A DNA stretch of 64,000 nt from Ziziphus jujuba (Eukaryota > Streptophyta > Magnoliopsida > Rosales > Rhamnaceae): NCBI RefSeq assembly GCF_031755915.1, contig NC_083390.1, positions 24,113,001 through 24,177,000 on the forward strand, given 5' to 3'. Below are positions 62,320-64,000 of this stretch, one piece after another (position 1 is the stretch's first letter; the number at the start of each line of letters is the position of its first letter). The position numbers were made by a program, and so were the translations under genes. Under the pieces are notes generated by a model that made no database searches, had not been told where the DNA came from, and saw nothing but the letters and a program-made list of their open reading frames with translations.

Positions 62320-64000
62320 CTATTTTCTCTTTCCTCCCTTTTTGGCCTTCTTTTTCTTATTCCTGTTACTATTTCCCTTTCCTTTGTTATCAGCGTTGGA
62401 GCTGCTACTTGGGGTTCCAGAATCAGCATTAACTTGAGCAGCCTCAGTGTCAACCTTGTGAGAATCAACATTTCTTTCATCCACAACAGTATTTTTAACC
62501 TCATCAGACTTTTCACTAGAACCAACAACTTTCTCGATCTGTGATTCCTTATCAGCGAGGTTTGTGTTGTTAAGGACGAAAAGCTGGTTCAAGATAGGCT
62601 CCATTTTTGGCCTCTTTGATTGCAGCCTCTTGCAAAGTTCTTCAACTCTAGATATTTGATCATTGCGTCCAACCTCACTGATAGGAGAAAAAGCAAAGAG
62701 AGTAAAAAAGAAGAAAAAACAGGCTATTTGATAGAATGCTCAATGAAAGACTTTATCTGTTTGTGTGTGTGTGTGTGTGTGTGTTGACAAGAAATTCTGA
62801 ATGTATTCTCCAAATCCCTCCTCTTTTCTCTCCAAGTTGAGCATTTACACTAACCTCTCATTCAATGCATTAGAAAGTTCTTTCAACTCGCCAGTCATAG
62901 TCGCCACTTCATCGAGCATGACTTTCTTGTCAGAATCATTAGTATTCCGATAACTTGCAGTCAATCCATCAGATAAAAGCTGAATGAATTTCTCCATATC
63001 CACCTAGAAGTAAAGTTGGAAAATGAAGAAAAATTATTACACTTCGCACTCGCAGTTTATCTTCGGGTTAAACATTGTACAGGAAAATGAATACATACAA
63101 AAAAAAAAAAAAAAAAAAAAAAAAAGCATATTACCTTAATTGTTTTGGCATGTGACAGAAAAGCACTTTGTTCTCCTCCATTGTATACTATCTTCATTCT
63201 ATCAAGTATTTCCCAAACACAGCGACAATCATTTGAAAGGTTAACCTGGTTTTTGTATTGAGTGTTTGGTTCCTGTTTGGCCACCAACTCAAGTCTTGAT
63301 TGAGGAAGCTCAGATTTCTTCTGTGAAGCAGAACTGGCTTCAGAGAGCACTTTCTGAGTATTGCTAGCTTCAACAGCAGCAGCTTCCTTTTGACCTTGTT
63401 TAGTTTCAATAGTCCTTGGAAACATTTTCCTCAATATGTCATTCTTGCATTTCAAGATTTTCATATTCACATGTATGGCAGAGGCAGGACAGGGAAGCTT
63501 TGGGAAATTTTCTCCTGAACTTACAATTACCAAATCATTGCCAATCTTCTTAAGTGCCTCAGCTAGCACACTATACAAAGGGTGGCGTTTCCTAAAACAT
63601 AAAAGGGCACCATGAAAGTCCCGTGGAAGATGATCAATGATGTAGTTTCTATTAATCAAATCTAAGAGTAAATCTTGACATATACCAAAATTCAAATTAA
63701 TCAAACAAACAATCACAACCAATCTAGACACAATCAGTGAGTAGCTGTCCTTCACCTGAGGAGATTTTCCAATCCATTCCATCACCTGAGGAGATTTTCC
63801 AATCCATTCCCACATTTCACCCTTATTGTAAAGGCATTGCCCAACCAAATGGATCATAGACCCAAGGAGATTTTCAAGAGATGGTTTCACATCAGCCCAT
63901 CTATAGGGACTTGATTTGGTATCTTCACCACATTCCATGAGCCATTCAACAAATGATGACTTTGTAGTAAAAAAGTTACCCCGGAAGCAAGATACCCGAA
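62320..64000 (-). CDS. Copy C: dual helicase, C-terminal exons only (B-like)
   Basis: Three exons are visible: 62677-62320 (stop at 62320-62322), 63003-62855 and from 63135 to beyond the window edge. Borders equal those of exons 14, 13 and 12 of copy B, and exons 14 and 13 have the same lengths as in B (358 and 149). The protein ends in SGTPSSSSN and a Lys-rich tail (NRNKKKKAKKGGKRK), probably nuclear. The visible part of exon 12 is open, without the deletion seen in B, whose site would lie beyond the window. A 30-base tandem duplication at 63751-63810 adds ten residues. A poly(A) run lies in intron 12 and a (GT)n in intron 13, as in B. The helicase parts cannot be judged from this window. 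Confidence 0.82.
63751..63810 (-). repeat. 30-bp tandem duplication in exon 12 of copy C
   Basis: Two 30-base units that differ at their first base duplicate ten codons (MEWIGKSPQV on the minus strand). Copies A and B have one unit. Confidence 0.88.

Noticed and set aside
23856..64000. Ankyrin repeats, as the family name suggests
   Set aside because: No ankyrin-type TPLHxA repeats are visible; the name comes from similarity of the UvrD-like part to animal TRANK1.

Overview
The window is nuclear DNA from a dicot plant. It is AT-rich, its genes are split by short GT-AG introns, and it holds plant-specific genes, plant LTR retrotransposons, MITE-like elements and many poly(A/T) and (TA)n tracts. 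A woody rosid is plausible from the gene and element types, but the species cannot be fixed from this sequence alone.

Layout. 1-3068 (+): the last six exons of a conserved plant gene resembling Arabidopsis At2g02148. 4000-5028 (+): an intact single-exon gene for the chloroplast TPR protein SLOW GREEN 1. 5-23.5 kb is a graveyard. It contains small relics of the helicase genes found further right (about 6.2, 9.1 and 23.5 kb), a 2.9-kb solo LTR with perfect target-site duplications (9237-12167), an inverted duplication of a TMK-type receptor-kinase fragment (13612-14125), a long-TIR MITE (about 14280-14780), two tandem-repeat fields and a frameshifted TMK-like receptor ectodomain (16540-17325, -).

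23.8-64 kb is a tandem array, all on the minus strand, of giant plant dual-helicase genes usually labelled 'TPR and ankyrin repeat-containing protein 1-like' (TRANK1-like). Each carries an N-terminal SEN1/UPF1-like SF1 helicase, a second UvrD-like helicase, a TPR-like helical region and a Lys-rich tail. Copy A (23856-34894; 14 exons, about 2824 residues by my model) is open throughout but has lost Arg at two core UvrD motifs. Copy B (36586-50414; same 14-exon structure) has intact helicase motifs in both motors but a one-base deletion in exon 12. Copy D (52870-54957) is an A-like remnant with a large internal deletion. Copy C (62320 to beyond the window) is B-like. The A-B spacer (35.1-36.5 kb) matches the D-C spacer (60.8-62.3 kb), so an A-B pair was probably duplicated as one block.

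A Copia retrotransposon (55189-60746, -, target-site duplication TAATA) lies just upstream of D's start codon, and a second LTR element has left a solo LTR (56957-57392, duplication CCATC) inside its reverse transcriptase region. The two leftmost genes are ordinary conserved housekeeping or plastid genes. The rest is a rapidly duplicating and decaying gene family and the transposons that invaded it.
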